A DNA stretch of 32,287 bases from Peptoniphilus timonensis JC401 (GCF_000312025.1 NZ_HE978597.1:1-32287), one strand, 5' to 3'; numbered from the stretch's first letter, positions 8,246 to 17,130 are shown. Program-made: numbers and translations. Notes: a model not told the origin generated them from the letters alone.

Positions 8246-10467
8246 AAAAAGTTCAAAAATTAACCAAAAAGATTTCATCGTTAAAAGAAAAATTAAAGGA
8301 AAATCCTAATGACAGTAGTCTAATAGAAAAAATAGCTAATTTAGAAAAAGAATTAGCAGAAAAACAAAGTATGCTTGATAAATTCTTTAAAGAACATGAG
8401 GAAGAAGCGAAAAAAGCTTTAGAAAATATGGATGTTAAAGAAGACGATTTACAATCTGTTTTATATTTACAATTATATTATGTATATCCTCATATTGATT
8501 TATTGGCTTCAATAGGAAATATAAATGTTCCTGTATTTAAACAAACACTTGGTAAATTAGCAGGTGCTTTATCCGATAAATTTAATACGGCTTACACATA
8601 TATTAACCCAGCAATGTATATGGAAACTGGTGTACTTGATTATCCAGATAATAAAGTACAATCATATATGTTGGAAACAGGTTATGGATCTTATGCTACA
8701 GATATAAATATGGATGACTATTTCCTTGATGCAAGCAATAACGTGAACCAAGAAGATTACATGGTTCAATGTTCAAATGATGATGGCTGGACTTTACCTG
8801 TATCAACTAATACTTTTGAAGGACTTAAAGTTGTTAGCTCTTATGGAAAAAGAAATAAAGACTATATTTCAGAAGCATCATCACAAGAAGTACAGGCATT
8901 TTTAAATCAAGCAAGATCTTATCTTGGTAAATACACATACAGTCAACTTGATTGTTCAGGATATGCAAGAGCTGTTTTAAGAGATATGGGAATTGATTTT
9001 CCGAGAATTTCTGCAAGTAAATTTTTAAATAAAGATCAACCTTGGTGGAAATATGTTAAGGCTTATAGAGATGTTAGAGAATCTGGAGGAGATCCATTAG
9101 AAGGAATTAAACCTGGCGATATTATAGTAATGATTAAGGGTGTAAACGGATATGCAACAAATTTATCAATTACAGGACATATTGCAATTAATGTTGGCAT
9201 GGATAAAGAAAATGGAGTGAACAGAGGAAATAATGTAATGTATCACTCTACAATAGGTCGTACAGGTAATGGACCAACACAAGGGGTTATTTCTGACACA
9301 TATAAAAATGCAACAGGATGGATAAGATTTTTTGATGCTGGACCAGTAGAAAATGATGCCGAAATAGATCCTAACAATTGGGAATACTCACCAACTTTAG
9401 AATTTACTTCATCAACTGTAAATAGACCTATAGTAGGTTCTATGTCAAAAGCTTCTGTTATATCAACAGGAACAACACAAGAGGGTCATGCTTATGTTGT
9501 AACTAAACAAGCAGATTCTTCAGGTAACGACAAATACCTAGTATATGAAGGATTAGATCCAGCAACATTAAGAGTAGAAAAAGGAGATGTTCTCAAACCT
9601 GGTACAGAACTTGGTATATCAGCAGGTTCAGTAGTAAAGGTATATTCACCTAAAGACCCTACAACACAACTTGTAACGGACAGTCAAGAACTTTCCAAAT
9701 TTAATAATGTTCTAGAAGTAATTCATCCAGATATAGCTAAAAAGCTACACTCTAAATTTACTGAAGGAGCAAAGAAAGCAGAACAAAAAGAATCAAGTAA
9801 TAAAGTTAACTATAATACGAGTGGAGAAGTATTCTCTAAAGAAGCAGTATGTGAAATACCAGACACATATACAGGTACAATAACTAAAGACATCATTATG
9901 ATGGAAGGCTATCCTTGGATGAGCCAAATGTCATCAATTCCAAATGAATATCAAAACATTAAAATTTATGGCAAGTCAAAAACTTACCTTCAAAATGGAT
10001 GTGGTGGTTGGGCCAATGCTATGGGATTGACAAAAGCTCTTGGCAGACCAATCCATGTAAATGAACTTGAAGGTGGATTTTTGAAAACCGATTTAGTTAT
10101 GGATGGAAGTTTGATGAGTAGATTTTTAAATAACAACTATGGTTCTGAAATAATAGCAAGAGCATCTTCAAGCTCTAACTTTAGAAATAGTCAAAACGAA
10201 ATTATTGAAGCTTTAAATTCTGGTGGGTATGCTGTTATTCACTCTAGACCACCTGATAAAACGTGGACTAGAAGACCTAGTGGAACTTATAGGGATGGAG
10301 GTCACTATGTAGTTCTTATAGGATATGATCCAGAAAACCATCCAGATAAACCATTTAGAGTACACGATTCTGCAAACAATAATCCTTCCAACACAGGATG
10401 GTTTACTTGGGAACAAGTAAAAGCAGGTGCAGTAGGTGGCTCTAACATGATTGTAAGAAAAAAATAG
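8236..10467 (+). CDS. Giant hydrolase segment 5: NlpC/P60 and C39-like peptidase domains
   Basis: The first ATG is 8371, with the frame open from 8236. It starts with a coiled stretch. Nt about 8890-9340 is an NlpC/P60 endopeptidase: catalytic Cys in LDCSGYARAVL (nt 8953-8955), His in GHIAINVG (9178-9180) and a further YHSTIG. Nt about 9420-9660 resembles an M23/SH3-like beta region (GHAYVVTKQ, LKPGTELGISAGS). Nt about 9895-10460 is a C39-like (peptidase_C39_2) domain: Cys in NGCGGWANAM (10000-10002), His in GGHYVVLIGYD (10303-10305) and Asp in VHDSANN. The two Cys-protease-type domains would cut peptidoglycan bridges so that the mating channel can pass. The gene ends at TAG followed by a strong terminator. 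Confidence 0.8.
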   Translation, partial: NFLKKVQKLTKKISSLKEKLKENPNDSSLIEKIANLEKELAEKQSMLDKFFKEHEEEAKKALENMDVKEDDLQSVLYLQLYYVYPHIDLLASIGNINVPVFKQTLGKLAGALSDKFNTAYTYINPAMYMETGVLDYPDNKVQSYMLETGYGSYATDINMDDYFLDASNNVNQEDYMVQCSNDDGWTLPVSTNTFEGLKVVSSYGKRNKDYISEASSQEVQAFLNQARSYLGKYTYSQLDCSGYARAVLRDMGIDFPRISASKFLNKDQPWWKYVKAYRDVRESGGDPLEGIKPGDIIVMIKGVNGYATNLSITGHIAINVGMDKENGVNRGNNVMYHSTIGRTGNGPTQGVISDTYKNATGWIRFFDAGPVENDAEIDPNNWEYSPTLEFTSSTVNRPIVGSMSKASVISTGTTQEGHAYVVTKQADSSGNDKYLVYEGLDPATLRVEKGDVLKPGTELGISAGSVVKVYSPKDPTTQLVTDSQELSKFNNVLEVIHPDIAKKLHSKFTEGAKKAEQKESSNKVNYNTSGEVFSKEAVCEIPDTYTGTITKDIIMMEGYPWMSQMSSIPNEYQNIKIYGKSKTYLQNGCGGWANAMGLTKALGRPIHVNELEGGFLKTDLVMDGSLMSRFLNNNYGSEIIARASSSSNFRNSQNEIIEALNSGGYAVIHSRPPDKTWTRRPSGTYRDGGHYVVLIGYDPENHPDKPFRVHDSANNNPSNTGWFTWEQVKAGAVGGSNMIVRKK

Positions 10468-10482
10468 TTTTACAATTTTTTG

Positions 10483-10517
10483 AATAGGACTCTATAGAAT
10501 ATAGAGTCCTATTTTTT
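10483..10517 (+). terminator. Rho-independent terminator after the giant hydrolase
   Basis: Perfect 13-bp stem AATAGGACTCTAT / ATAGAGTCCTATT (10483-10495 / 10501-10513) with loop AGAAT and a T tail. Confidence 0.9.
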
Positions 10518-10556
10518 GATTGAAATGTTTTTTTGAAAATAAAATAAAAATTTTTA

Positions 10557-10583
10557 GATTAAGTTATTTAATTCATATAGAAG
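10557..10583 (+). promoter_or_regulatory. Shared upstream element, copy 2
   Basis: GATTAAGTTATTTAATTCAT then ATAGAAG, close to the copy at 333-359. It sits between the terminator at 10483 and the ribosome site AAAGGAGG of the next gene, where a promoter is expected. Confidence 0.4.
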
Positions 10584-10598
10584 ACAAAGGAGGACATT

Positions 10599-11660
10599 TT
10601 GAAAGTTATATTAAGTGCATTAATTTTAGGAATTGTAGCAGGAATATTAGGTTATGCCTTCTACGAAATAACAAACAGGATAAATTTATTTAGAGAACTT
10701 TTAGATAGTTTGAACTATGAAGGTGAAAATAATAAAAGTTTGCATATAAAAACTTTTATTATTGAAATAATTTCTGGAATAATTTATCTATTTTTAATTG
10801 AATTTTGTATAAGCAAATACATATTTTATGTTTTTAATTTAGTGACACCAAAAATATTTTCTTTCCCTATATTAATAATCTCATTAATTTTATATATTTG
10901 TGGGATAGAAATGTTTACGCAATTTGAAATGAATGGTTTTAAATATAATTCACCATTTTTAAAACATAGAGTTGTTTTTACCTATGTGTTAATTATGATA
11001 TTAGCAAATATTTTTACAAGTCATTATATAATTCAAAAAACTCTAAATTCTCAAATTAGACAAAAACCTGTTAAAGAAGTAGTTATCGAAGAAAATAAAA
11101 CCCCATTAGCTAAAAATCTTGATTATGAAATTATGTCAGTTGAAACAATTAGTGTTCCACAGCTAAATCTTCCAATTGGAGTAGACGAAAGTTACAGAAC
11201 TATGCCTATTGAAAACATAAAAGTATATACAGATTTAACAGGCAAAGAAAATCTTATAAATCTTACAAAAAAAATAATGAAAGAAAATAAAATACCTGAT
11301 AACGAAACAAGAATGTTCGCTTATTTTTATGATAAAAGAGATGTAAATATTTTTGGATATACAACAGGAACGGTTTATTATGCACCTGGTGGTATTGTGG
11401 GCCATGCTTATGAAAAAGATAATTTTGATTTTGCTTATATTAACAAAAGACATGTAGGTCACTCAACTTTAACAGAAGACGAATTAAATATTTTTTATGA
11501 AGTAAGAAAAGCATTAGATGATCCAGAAATATCGAAAAATTTAGATGGGAGTAGCGATTTTTTATTTGAAGCATGCAGATTTATAGGTAAAAAACATAAA
11601 CTCGATGCAAACACCTGTTATGACATATATAAAAAAGTAAAAGCTACAAAGGAGTATTAA
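10599..11660 (+). CDS. Four-pass membrane protein with soluble C-terminal domain, unknown
   Basis: The protein is 353 aa, starting at TTG 10599 behind AAAGGAGG with 7-base spacing. Four hydrophobic stretches occupy residues about 1-150 (VILSALILGIVAGILGYAF; IIEIISGIIYLFLIEFCI; ILIISLILYICGIEMF; VVFTYVLIMILANIF). A soluble domain of about 200 residues follows, with GYTTGTVYYAPGGIVGHAY and several HVGHST-like residues. I do not recognise the family. It is the first gene of a run in which each gene starts within about 20 bases of the previous stop and which ends with the sigma factor. It may be a membrane part of the transfer apparatus or a sensor for that regulator; both are inference. Confidence 0.65.
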   Translation: MKVILSALILGIVAGILGYAFYEITNRINLFRELLDSLNYEGENNKSLHIKTFIIEIISGIIYLFLIEFCISKYIFYVFNLVTPKIFSFPILIISLILYICGIEMFTQFEMNGFKYNSPFLKHRVVFTYVLIMILANIFTSHYIIQKTLNSQIRQKPVKEVVIEENKTPLAKNLDYEIMSVETISVPQLNLPIGVDESYRTMPIENIKVYTDLTGKENLINLTKKIMKENKIPDNETRMFAYFYDKRDVNIFGYTTGTVYYAPGGIVGHAYEKDNFDFAYINKRHVGHSTLTEDELNIFYEVRKALDDPEISKNLDGSSDFLFEACRFIGKKHKLDANTCYDIYKKVKATKEY

Positions 11661-12085
11661 ATGAGCAATACAATTACTTTTTTTAACAATGAAAATGATG
11701 GAAAATACGAATATATTGTTTCAAATAATGAAGATTATGAACTATTAAAAATAGAAATTATCAAAGATTTAAGTGGATTTTTTTACCTGAAGATGTTTTA
11801 AAAGATGAAGTTCATTTTTGTAAATTTAATGACGGCAAATTTGTAAACACAACACATAGATTAATTAGGCTAAACGATAGTATAAATTTTAATCATAAGG
11901 ATTTTGACCTTGGAGAATACATTAAGAAATATTCAAATACTTCTATAGAAGAAAAAATTATTAAAGTAGAAAACTCTAAGAAAACAAAATATGAAAATGG
12001 CGAAAACATGCTTATAAAAGGTATGAATCTTGTTATTTTAGGATACTTAATAACTAAAATAATATCTATATTAACAAGTAAATAG
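11661..12085 (+). CDS. Small protein with C-terminal membrane helix, unknown (frame-disrupted)
   Basis: ATG 11661 follows AAGGAG and lies directly after the upstream stop. As written, the frame closes after 46 residues. Adding one T to the T7 run 11778-11784 gives a continuous product of about 141 aa (SGFFLPEDVLKDEVHF...) ending at TAG 12083-12085. The C-terminus INMLIKGMNLV-like region continues as ILGYLITKIISILTSK, a tail-anchor-like membrane segment. There is no known domain. The next ribosome site, AGGAGG, overlaps this stop. Confidence 0.55.
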
Positions 12086-12095
12086 GAGGTTTATT

Positions 12096-12736
12096 TTGTC
12101 AAAAAAAGAGATTACAATAAAAAATTTTTTTTAAGTGTTATTTCTTTAGTAGGAATATTATTTCTAGCAAGATATTTTTATTTAAATAATCAAATTGAAT
12201 ATAGGGATTTAAATAAACAACCACAAGAAAAAATTGAAAATGAAAACAACAATGACTTAGTATTTTCAAAAGCCGTTCCTAAAAATGAAGAGGAAATTGA
12301 AGAAGATACCAGGACATCTCAAACAGAAAATGGTGCTGAAAAGCCAAAAGAAGTAACCGAAGTAACTCAAAAAGATAACATTGATTTTAGTAATGAAGAA
12401 AATAACAATGAATTGGAAAATGAGATTAACAAACAAACTACTAAAGACAATTTGATTATAGTTCCTGTAAAATCTGCATCTTCTGATGGAAGAATATACA
12501 TTGAATACAACAATAACATATATGAGATATCAGGTATAAGTGAAAAATACTTGCCGATTAGAAAAATTGCAAAGGATGATATAAATAATTATCCAGTTGT
12601 ATATTACGATGAAACAAAAGATATTTATTTTATTTATACAAATATTTCTGAAATTAAGTTTTTAAAAATAAATGAAAAATATTTAGATGAATCAACTAAA
12701 ACATATAAAGGTAAAGTAGAAGAATTTATTTTATAA
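12096..12736 (+). CDS. One-pass membrane protein, unknown (frame-disrupted)
   Basis: TTG 12096 follows AGGAGG. The written frame stops after 12 residues; one more A in the A7 run 12101-12107 opens a frame of about 213 aa through to 12736. The repaired N-terminus MSKKRDYNKKFFLSVISLVG plus ILFLARYFYL is a single membrane anchor. Then comes an acidic Glu/Asn linker of about 90 residues and a small C-terminal domain (NLIIVPVKSASSDGRIYIEY ... VYYDETKDIYFIYTNI). The orientation would put the domain outside. I do not recognise the family. It is the third gene of the run ending with the sigma factor. Confidence 0.55.
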
Positions 12737-12754
12737 TTCGAAGGAGGAAAAATC

Positions 12755-13021
12755 TTGATAAAGAAAAAACCGAGAATATTAATTGTATTTTGTATATGTG
12801 TAATTTTATGTTCTTGTTCTACAGGTAAATCAAAAGAAACAGAAGTTAATAGTACAAATATAAAAAATGTTGAAAATATATATAAACAAGAAAATGAAAA
12901 AAAACATGACGAAGAAGTTAAAAACGAAAATTCTTACGATTTAGAAAAACATGAAGAAAATAAATTAGTGTTACCTGAAGTTGAAGTCGAAGGTTATGGA
13001 AACGTACAAAGTGGTGATTAA
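12755..13021 (+). CDS. Small lipoprotein
   Basis: The protein is 88 aa, starting at TTG 12755 behind GAAGGAGG. MIKKKPRILIVFCICVILCS followed by CSTGKSKE is a lipoprotein signal with a cysteine at the expected place (LCSC). The mature part is short, charged and without a domain (EKHEENKLVLPEVEVEGYG). It may be an entry-exclusion or assembly lipoprotein, as often found in conjugation operons, but that is only inferred from context. Its stop codon adjoins the GTG of the sigma factor gene. Confidence 0.65.
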   Translation: MIKKKPRILIVFCICVILCSCSTGKSKETEVNSTNIKNVENIYKQENEKKHDEEVKNENSYDLEKHEENKLVLPEVEVEGYGNVQSGD

Positions 13022-13787
13022 GTGGAAAAGCAATGGAATAATGAGGAAATGTTTCTAGAACTTCAAAACACAGATGATCCAGATATAAAACATAGCATAT
13101 CTGAAGAAATTTTTTTAAAAATAAGGGCTTGGCCGTTTATTATGCTACTAAATTTTTTAAACCGAATGAATCTTATGAAATGGATGATTTAACACAAGTC
13201 TCTTTTATGGCCCTATGGGAATCTATTGATAGGTATGACGTAAATAAAGGGGCTAAATTTGTAACTTATGCTTCTTTCTTCATTAAAGGAAGAATTAAAA
13301 ACTTTTTTAGGGATAAAACATGGAACATATATGCTCCTAAAAAAGAAAAAGAAATTTTACAAAAATATAATAACTCTTGTTCTATATTGGCAAAGAATGG
13401 ATTAGAGATTACAGAAAAAATTTATTAGAATATACAAATTTAACTCAAAAAGAATATAACATTGGGAAAAATTTAAGTAATAAAAAATATACTGTGGATT
13501 TAAATGGTTATAGAGAACACAACGATTTTGACTATGGTTTAAGTAACGCTGAAATTATTCCTTCAACAGATATTACTATGGAAGATGATATTTTAACTAA
13601 AATAGTTCTCAATGAGTTTTTACAAAAACTAAATGAAGACGAACAAACAATATTTGTTGAAAAATATCTTCAAGAAAAAAATAATAACTATATTTCCAAG
13701 AAGTCTAATATATCGTATTCAAAAATAAAAAGGATTGACGAAAAATTAATAAAGAAAATTTTAAAGGAATTACAAATAGAAAATTGA
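13022..13787 (+). CDS. Sigma-70-family RNA polymerase sigma factor (frame-disrupted)
   Basis: GTG 13022 follows directly on the lipoprotein stop. Two single-base gaps interrupt the frame: one in the T7/A5 run 13110-13121, one in the A6 run 13415-13420. Repaired, the product is about 255 aa. Region 2 is clear: EEIFLKNKGLAVYYATKFF, MDDLTQVSFMALWESIDRYD, KGAKFVTYASFFIKGRIKNF. A region 3-like helix set (AKNGLEITEKNLLEYTN) and a region 4 helix-turn-helix (LNEDEQTIFVEKYLQEKNNN, ISKKSNISYSKIKRIDEKL) follow. This order fits sporulation/SigB-like alternative factors. It would direct RNA polymerase to its own promoter set, and the GGTATATT motifs found upstream of four operons here are candidates. Written as is, it would be non-functional. 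Confidence 0.75.
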
Positions 13788-13803
13788 TACAAATTTGTAT
13801 ATT

Positions 13804-13838
13804 TTATTAAAAAATATTTTTTAAGGTACTATATATAT
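13804..13838 (+). promoter_or_regulatory. Divergent copy of the element promoter motif
   Basis: TTAAGGTACTATATATATAAG at 13821-13841 preceded by A/T-rich sequence. It shares AAGGTA with the other copies, but the -35-like CTWAA is absent. It lies in the only gap between the sigma gene and 13917. Confidence 0.3.
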
Positions 13839-13916
13839 AAGAAATAACTTTAATTAAAAATTCTTAATGGTATGATTGTTTTAACGACAAATATTAAATA
13901 AATTAAGGAGCAAATT

Positions 13917-14571
13917 ATGAATTTTAAAGATCAAATGAGAAAATATGATAAAAAGTTAGCAAAAATGAAAATAGACCTTGATAAATATACTGAAATTGTA
14001 AATCAGAATTTTGATGATATTAGTTATGATGATATGTTATTTAGAATGAAATATGATACTATTTCAAATCCAGTAAAGGAATTTCAAAAGCATATCCCAA
14101 ATGAAATTAAAAAAAGAAATAATAGATTCTGATTTATTAGCTATTCAAAATAAGTATTCTAATGACAGAAGCGTAAGCGATATGTTAAAAATATTGCAAA
14201 TGATCAGAATAACTGAATTTAGAGTTAAAAGATTTTTAGAAATAGGAAAAAGATATGGAGCTGATAAAGATGATCCAACATACGAATCTTATGGTGCAGT
14301 TAAATTTTTAATCTATTGGTCTGCTTATGCACCTATAAGAGATATTATTAATAAATATAATAGTTTAGATGATATATTTAAAACATCATTCCACAAAAGT
14401 ATATACGATAAATTTGTGAAAGAAACATATCAAGCAAGAAAAAATTTTCAAGAAGTATCAGATAGATTAAGAATAATTGCAATGAAGCAATCTGAATATA
14501 AAATGGATCAAATGAGAAAAGAACAAAGAAGATTAGAAGAACAAATAGAAAATTTTCGAGGAAGATTTTAA
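13917..14571 (+). CDS. Coiled-coil-like cytoplasmic protein, unknown (frame-disrupted)
   Basis: ATG 13917 follows AAGGAG. The frame ends at 14132, but removing one A from the A7 run 14109-14115 joins it to the following frame (HIPNEIKKEIIDSDLLAIQN) and gives about 217 aa ending at 14571. It is helical, charged and without signal or membrane segment. The C-terminus (MKQSEYKMDQMRKEQRRLEE) looks like a coiled coil. I know no family. Its position ahead of transfer genes suggests an element-specific role. Confidence 0.55.
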
Positions 14572-14586
14572 AAAATTTTAATAAAA

Positions 14587-14617
14587 TCTTAATTTTAGTA
14601 AAAGACTAGGTATATTT
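14587..14617 (+). promoter_or_regulatory. Element promoter motif, copy 2
   Basis: TCTTAAT at 14587 and AGGTATATTT at 14608-14617 have the same 21-base C-to-G distance as copies 1, 3 and 4. The start codon of the exported protein is only 21 bases downstream of TATATT, so the leader would be very short. Confidence 0.5.
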
Positions 14618-14637
14618 ATATTGGAAAGGAGAATAGA

Positions 14638-15249
14638 GTGAAAAAAAGCTTATTTATTTCATTAAGTATTGTACTTTTTCTTTTTACAGGAGTAAATTCT
14701 GTGTTTGCAAAAACAGCTAATAACTCACTTCTAAAATTTAATGTAAAAGAAATAAGTTCAGAAGAAGAAAGCAAATTGAAAGAATCACTTCAAGAAGTAT
14801 TGATTAAATATGAAAACAACCCCTTAGTAGAAGATGTGTTGGAAGCAAATATGAAAGACATTAAAAGTAAAAACCCGACTTTCTATACACAATTATTAGA
14901 AAAAGTAATGGATCAAACGATAACTATAACAAACCTGCAACCTGTTATGGGAAAGACCTTATATATGGCGAATGTTCATTATGAAGGATATGATTTATCT
15001 AATTTATTTGCTCTTGCCAATTCATATATAAATACTGATGGGGAAGAATATAAAGAATATAGTTCTACGATATCCCAAAAGTTAAAAAATGAAATTTTAA
15101 ATCATAATCAAAAAGTTACAGAAGTTTTTAATAAAAAAATAAACAACTTGGAAAAAGTTAATTATGATTATTCTGTATATGCCACAAAAAATAAGTTAGG
15201 GTATAGAATTAACAAAAAAAATATCAGGAGAACTATTTACTTTTTTTAG
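14638..15249 (+). CDS. Exported protein with signal peptide, unknown
   Basis: The protein is 203 aa, starting at GTG 14638 behind GAAAGGAG. MKKSLFISLSIVLFLFTGVN plus SVFAKT is a classical signal peptide with an AK cleavage site. The mature part is mainly helical (SSEEESKLKESLQEVLIKYE, EYSSTISQKLKNEILNHNQK), with a stretch VMGKTLYMANVHYEGYDLSN. No domain is recognised. The C-terminus RINKKNIRRTIYFF may be false: dropping one A from the A8 run near 15212-15222 and one T from the T7 run 15241-15247 would give ISGELFTFLGQDYKLK ending at TAA 15270-15272, just before the next ribosome site. It probably acts at the cell surface or in the wall space. Confidence 0.6.
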   Translation: MKKSLFISLSIVLFLFTGVNSVFAKTANNSLLKFNVKEISSEEESKLKESLQEVLIKYENNPLVEDVLEANMKDIKSKNPTFYTQLLEKVMDQTITITNLQPVMGKTLYMANVHYEGYDLSNLFALANSYINTDGEEYKEYSSTISQKLKNEILNHNQKVTEVFNKKINNLEKVNYDYSVYATKNKLGYRINKKNIRRTIYFF

Positions 15250-15287
15250 GGCAAGATTACAAACTTAAATAAAATTAGGAGGAAATT

Positions 15288-15779
15288 ATGGAATATATTA
15301 TTAATATACCAGAAGGTCAATTTAGAGAAATGGAAAAAATTCGTTATGTCAATTTTGTAAACAATTACTTTGAATACATCTCTGATGACGAAGCTTATGA
15401 AGCTATGAGCTTTGAAGATTATTACGAAGCTAAGACAGGAAAACAAATATTTGCTAGAGAACTCACAACAGTTAGTTATATAGTTGATGAAATTCTTGAT
15501 TTCTTAGATGACAATGGTGATGAAGTTGGCTATGAAGACTTTGAAGATGAATGTGAAAGAATAATAAACAAATATGTTATTACTAATTATGAACCACAAG
15601 AAATTGACGAAGAATTAGAAGACGAAGTAAATGAAATAAGCGAAGAAATTGAAGAAGATGCAATTGAAAAAAGCGTGAACGATGAACATTTAAAAGAAGA
15701 TCTTTCAAAAGATACAGAAAACGAAGACTATGTAGACGATGAAGAAGATTCAAAAGGTGGTTTAACTATAGAGTTATAA
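15288..15779 (+). CDS. Acidic cytoplasmic protein, unknown
   Basis: The protein is 163 aa, with ATG behind TTAGGAGG. The N-terminal half is a folded-looking domain (INIPEGQFREMEKIRYVNFV, YEAMSFEDYYEAKTGKQIFA, VSYIVDEILDFLDDNG). The C-terminal 60 residues are almost all acidic (IDEELEDEVNEISEEIEEDA). There is no signal or membrane segment. Such acidic tails occur in DNA-mimic and chaperone-like proteins, but nothing here proves either. It sits 16 bases before the next gene, probably in the same transcript. Confidence 0.6.
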   Translation: MEYIINIPEGQFREMEKIRYVNFVNNYFEYISDDEAYEAMSFEDYYEAKTGKQIFARELTTVSYIVDEILDFLDDNGDEVGYEDFEDECERIINKYVITNYEPQEIDEELEDEVNEISEEIEEDAIEKSVNDEHLKEDLSKDTENEDYVDDEEDSKGGLTIEL

Positions 15780-15795
15780 TAGGGAGCGATAGTTT

Positions 15796-16419
15796 TTGAA
15801 AATTAGAGAAATTATTGAACTCTGGAAAGATACTTGGGATGATTTTGAATTGTATCAAAAAGCTATATTAATTATAGCAATCTTGTTTGGCTTTTTAATG
15901 TTTAATCTGTTAAGTGGAAGTATTGAACCAACGGCAAAGTCAGAAGAAACTAAACCGAATATAGTTGTTGAGGATAACTTTTCTAGAAAAGAAATTACAA
16001 GCAATTATGATTCTAATGCTTCGGCTAGTATAAACGCAGAGTATGAAAAATTATACAAAGAGCTTTTAATCACAATAGATTCCTCATATAGAGTTTTATC
16101 CGAACTTGAAAACAATATAAGAAAAAACAACGCTATACCATTTGAAGATATAGATAATAATTTGATAGCACCTTTGAATAATCAAATGATGTCTTTCTAT
16201 GACTTATATAGAAAAAGAGGACTTGGACCTTTTTGGAAAGTGTGGTTTGAAAATGTAATACCAACATATTCTCAATTTTCTACAGATTATTTTTACACTA
16301 TAAAAGATGCTCAAAATACTGAAGAACAGTTAAACCTTTTAAATAGAGCTAGAAATGGACTAAGTGTTTTTGAAGAGTATATAAAAAAAGAATATGACAA
16401 CATGTATCAAGCAGGCTGA
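15796..16419 (+). CDS. One-pass membrane protein with helical outer domain, unknown
   Basis: The protein is 207 aa, starting at TTG 15796 with GGGAGCGATAG upstream. A short cytoplasmic helix (IIELWKDTWDDFELYQK) precedes one membrane segment (AILIIAILFGFLMFNLL). A linker and a helical domain of about 130 residues follow outside (SINAEYEKLYKELLITIDSS, LGPFWKVWFENVIPTYSQF). No family is recognised. The stop codon lies inside a hairpin that could terminate or attenuate transcription into the TraX gene. Confidence 0.6.
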   Translation: MKIREIIELWKDTWDDFELYQKAILIIAILFGFLMFNLLSGSIEPTAKSEETKPNIVVEDNFSRKEITSNYDSNASASINAEYEKLYKELLITIDSSYRVLSELENNIRKNNAIPFEDIDNNLIAPLNNQMMSFYDLYRKRGLGPFWKVWFENVIPTYSQFSTDYFYTIKDAQNTEEQLNLLNRARNGLSVFEEYIKKEYDNMYQAG

Positions 16420-16436
16420 AATAGCCTGCTATTTTT
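16410..16436 (+). terminator. Terminator or attenuator overlapping a stop codon
   Basis: Stem AGCAGGCT (16410-16417) / AGCCTGCT (16423-16430), loop GAAAT, then ATTTTT. The TraX ribosome site AAGGGA starts right behind it, so part of the transcripts may read through. Confidence 0.75.
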
Positions 16437-16452
16437 AAGGGAACGATAAATT

Positions 16453-17126
16453 ATGACAAGTGCAAAACTAAAATATATAGCAATAATAACTATGTTTATA
16501 GATCACATAGGAGAGTTCATTTTTTCTGATTTATATGGATTTGATTCTATGGAATATATGATATGCAAAATAATAGGTCGTATAGCATTTCCTATATTTG
16601 CCTTTTTATTAGTTGAGGGATTAAAAAAAACAAAAAACAAAAAAAATATTTTTTTAATCTTTTAATTTTTGCTTTAATATCAGAAATACCTTTTGATTTG
16701 GCAGTGAGTGGGAAATACATAGATTTTGGACAACAAAATATATTTTTTACTTTGTTAACTAATCTCACAATGCTATATATAATAGATAAAATAAAAATAA
16801 AAGATGTAAATATAAAAATTCTTTTTGAGTTATTTATTGTAACATTTTTTTCAATTGTAAGTTTTTATTTTAAATTCGACTACTTATTTTTTGCTCCATG
16901 GATTATATATACTTACTATAAGTTTTATGAAAATAAAAAAATATTGTTTTTAGTTTCTGAACTCTCTTTCTTCTTTGAATTTGATTCATTAGTTCATATC
17001 GGAAACATACTAATCTACTTATATAATGGGGAAAGAGGTAAACAAAATAAGTATTTTTTCTATTTGTTTTATCCTATTCATATAATTATTATATATTTAA
17101 TAAAAATATTTTTAATTAATTTGTAA
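16453..17126 (+). CDS. TraX-like protein (frame-disrupted)
   Basis: ATG 16453 follows AAGGGAACG. The frame stops at 16665; one more A in the A8 run 16639-16646 restores about 224 aa. The family is visible in KLKYIAIITMFIDHIGEFIF, CKIIGRIAFPIFAFLLVEGL, the repaired YFFNLLIFALISEIPFDLAV and FGQQNIFFTLLTNL. This is the TraX (PF05857) pattern of a polytopic membrane protein with about seven hydrophobic stretches and conserved DH, RIAFP, SEIPFD and QN. In F plasmid TraX acetylates the pilin N-terminus; TraX-like proteins of Gram-positives are not well characterised. The position just before two VirB2-like pilin genes fits a pilin-modifying role here. Confidence 0.75.
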
Positions 17127-17130
17127 AAAA

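Larger units (their letters stand above)
1773..10467 (+). pseudogene. Giant conjugation cell-wall hydrolase locus, frame-disrupted
   Basis: Five consecutive open stretches, described separately below, form one gene if three single-base shifts in A6 runs (3414-3419, 6925-6930, 8231-8236) and one in-frame stop (TAA 4555-4557) are repaired; each stretch opens just where the previous one closes. The product would be about 2,900 aa: about 1,260 Lys/Asn-rich residues, one membrane segment (nt 5577-5680), then an extracellular part with a worn LytM-like fold, a 3D domain, NlpC/P60 and a C39-like domain. The layout resembles the CD1108-type mobile-element proteins of Tn1549-like elements (basic stretch, one membrane helix, wall-hydrolase domains), but is far longer. 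Whether the breaks are real or sequencing errors cannot be decided from the sequence. The start is probably TTG at 1785 (AAGGATGGTG precedes it) rather than ATG at 1773. Confidence 0.7.
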
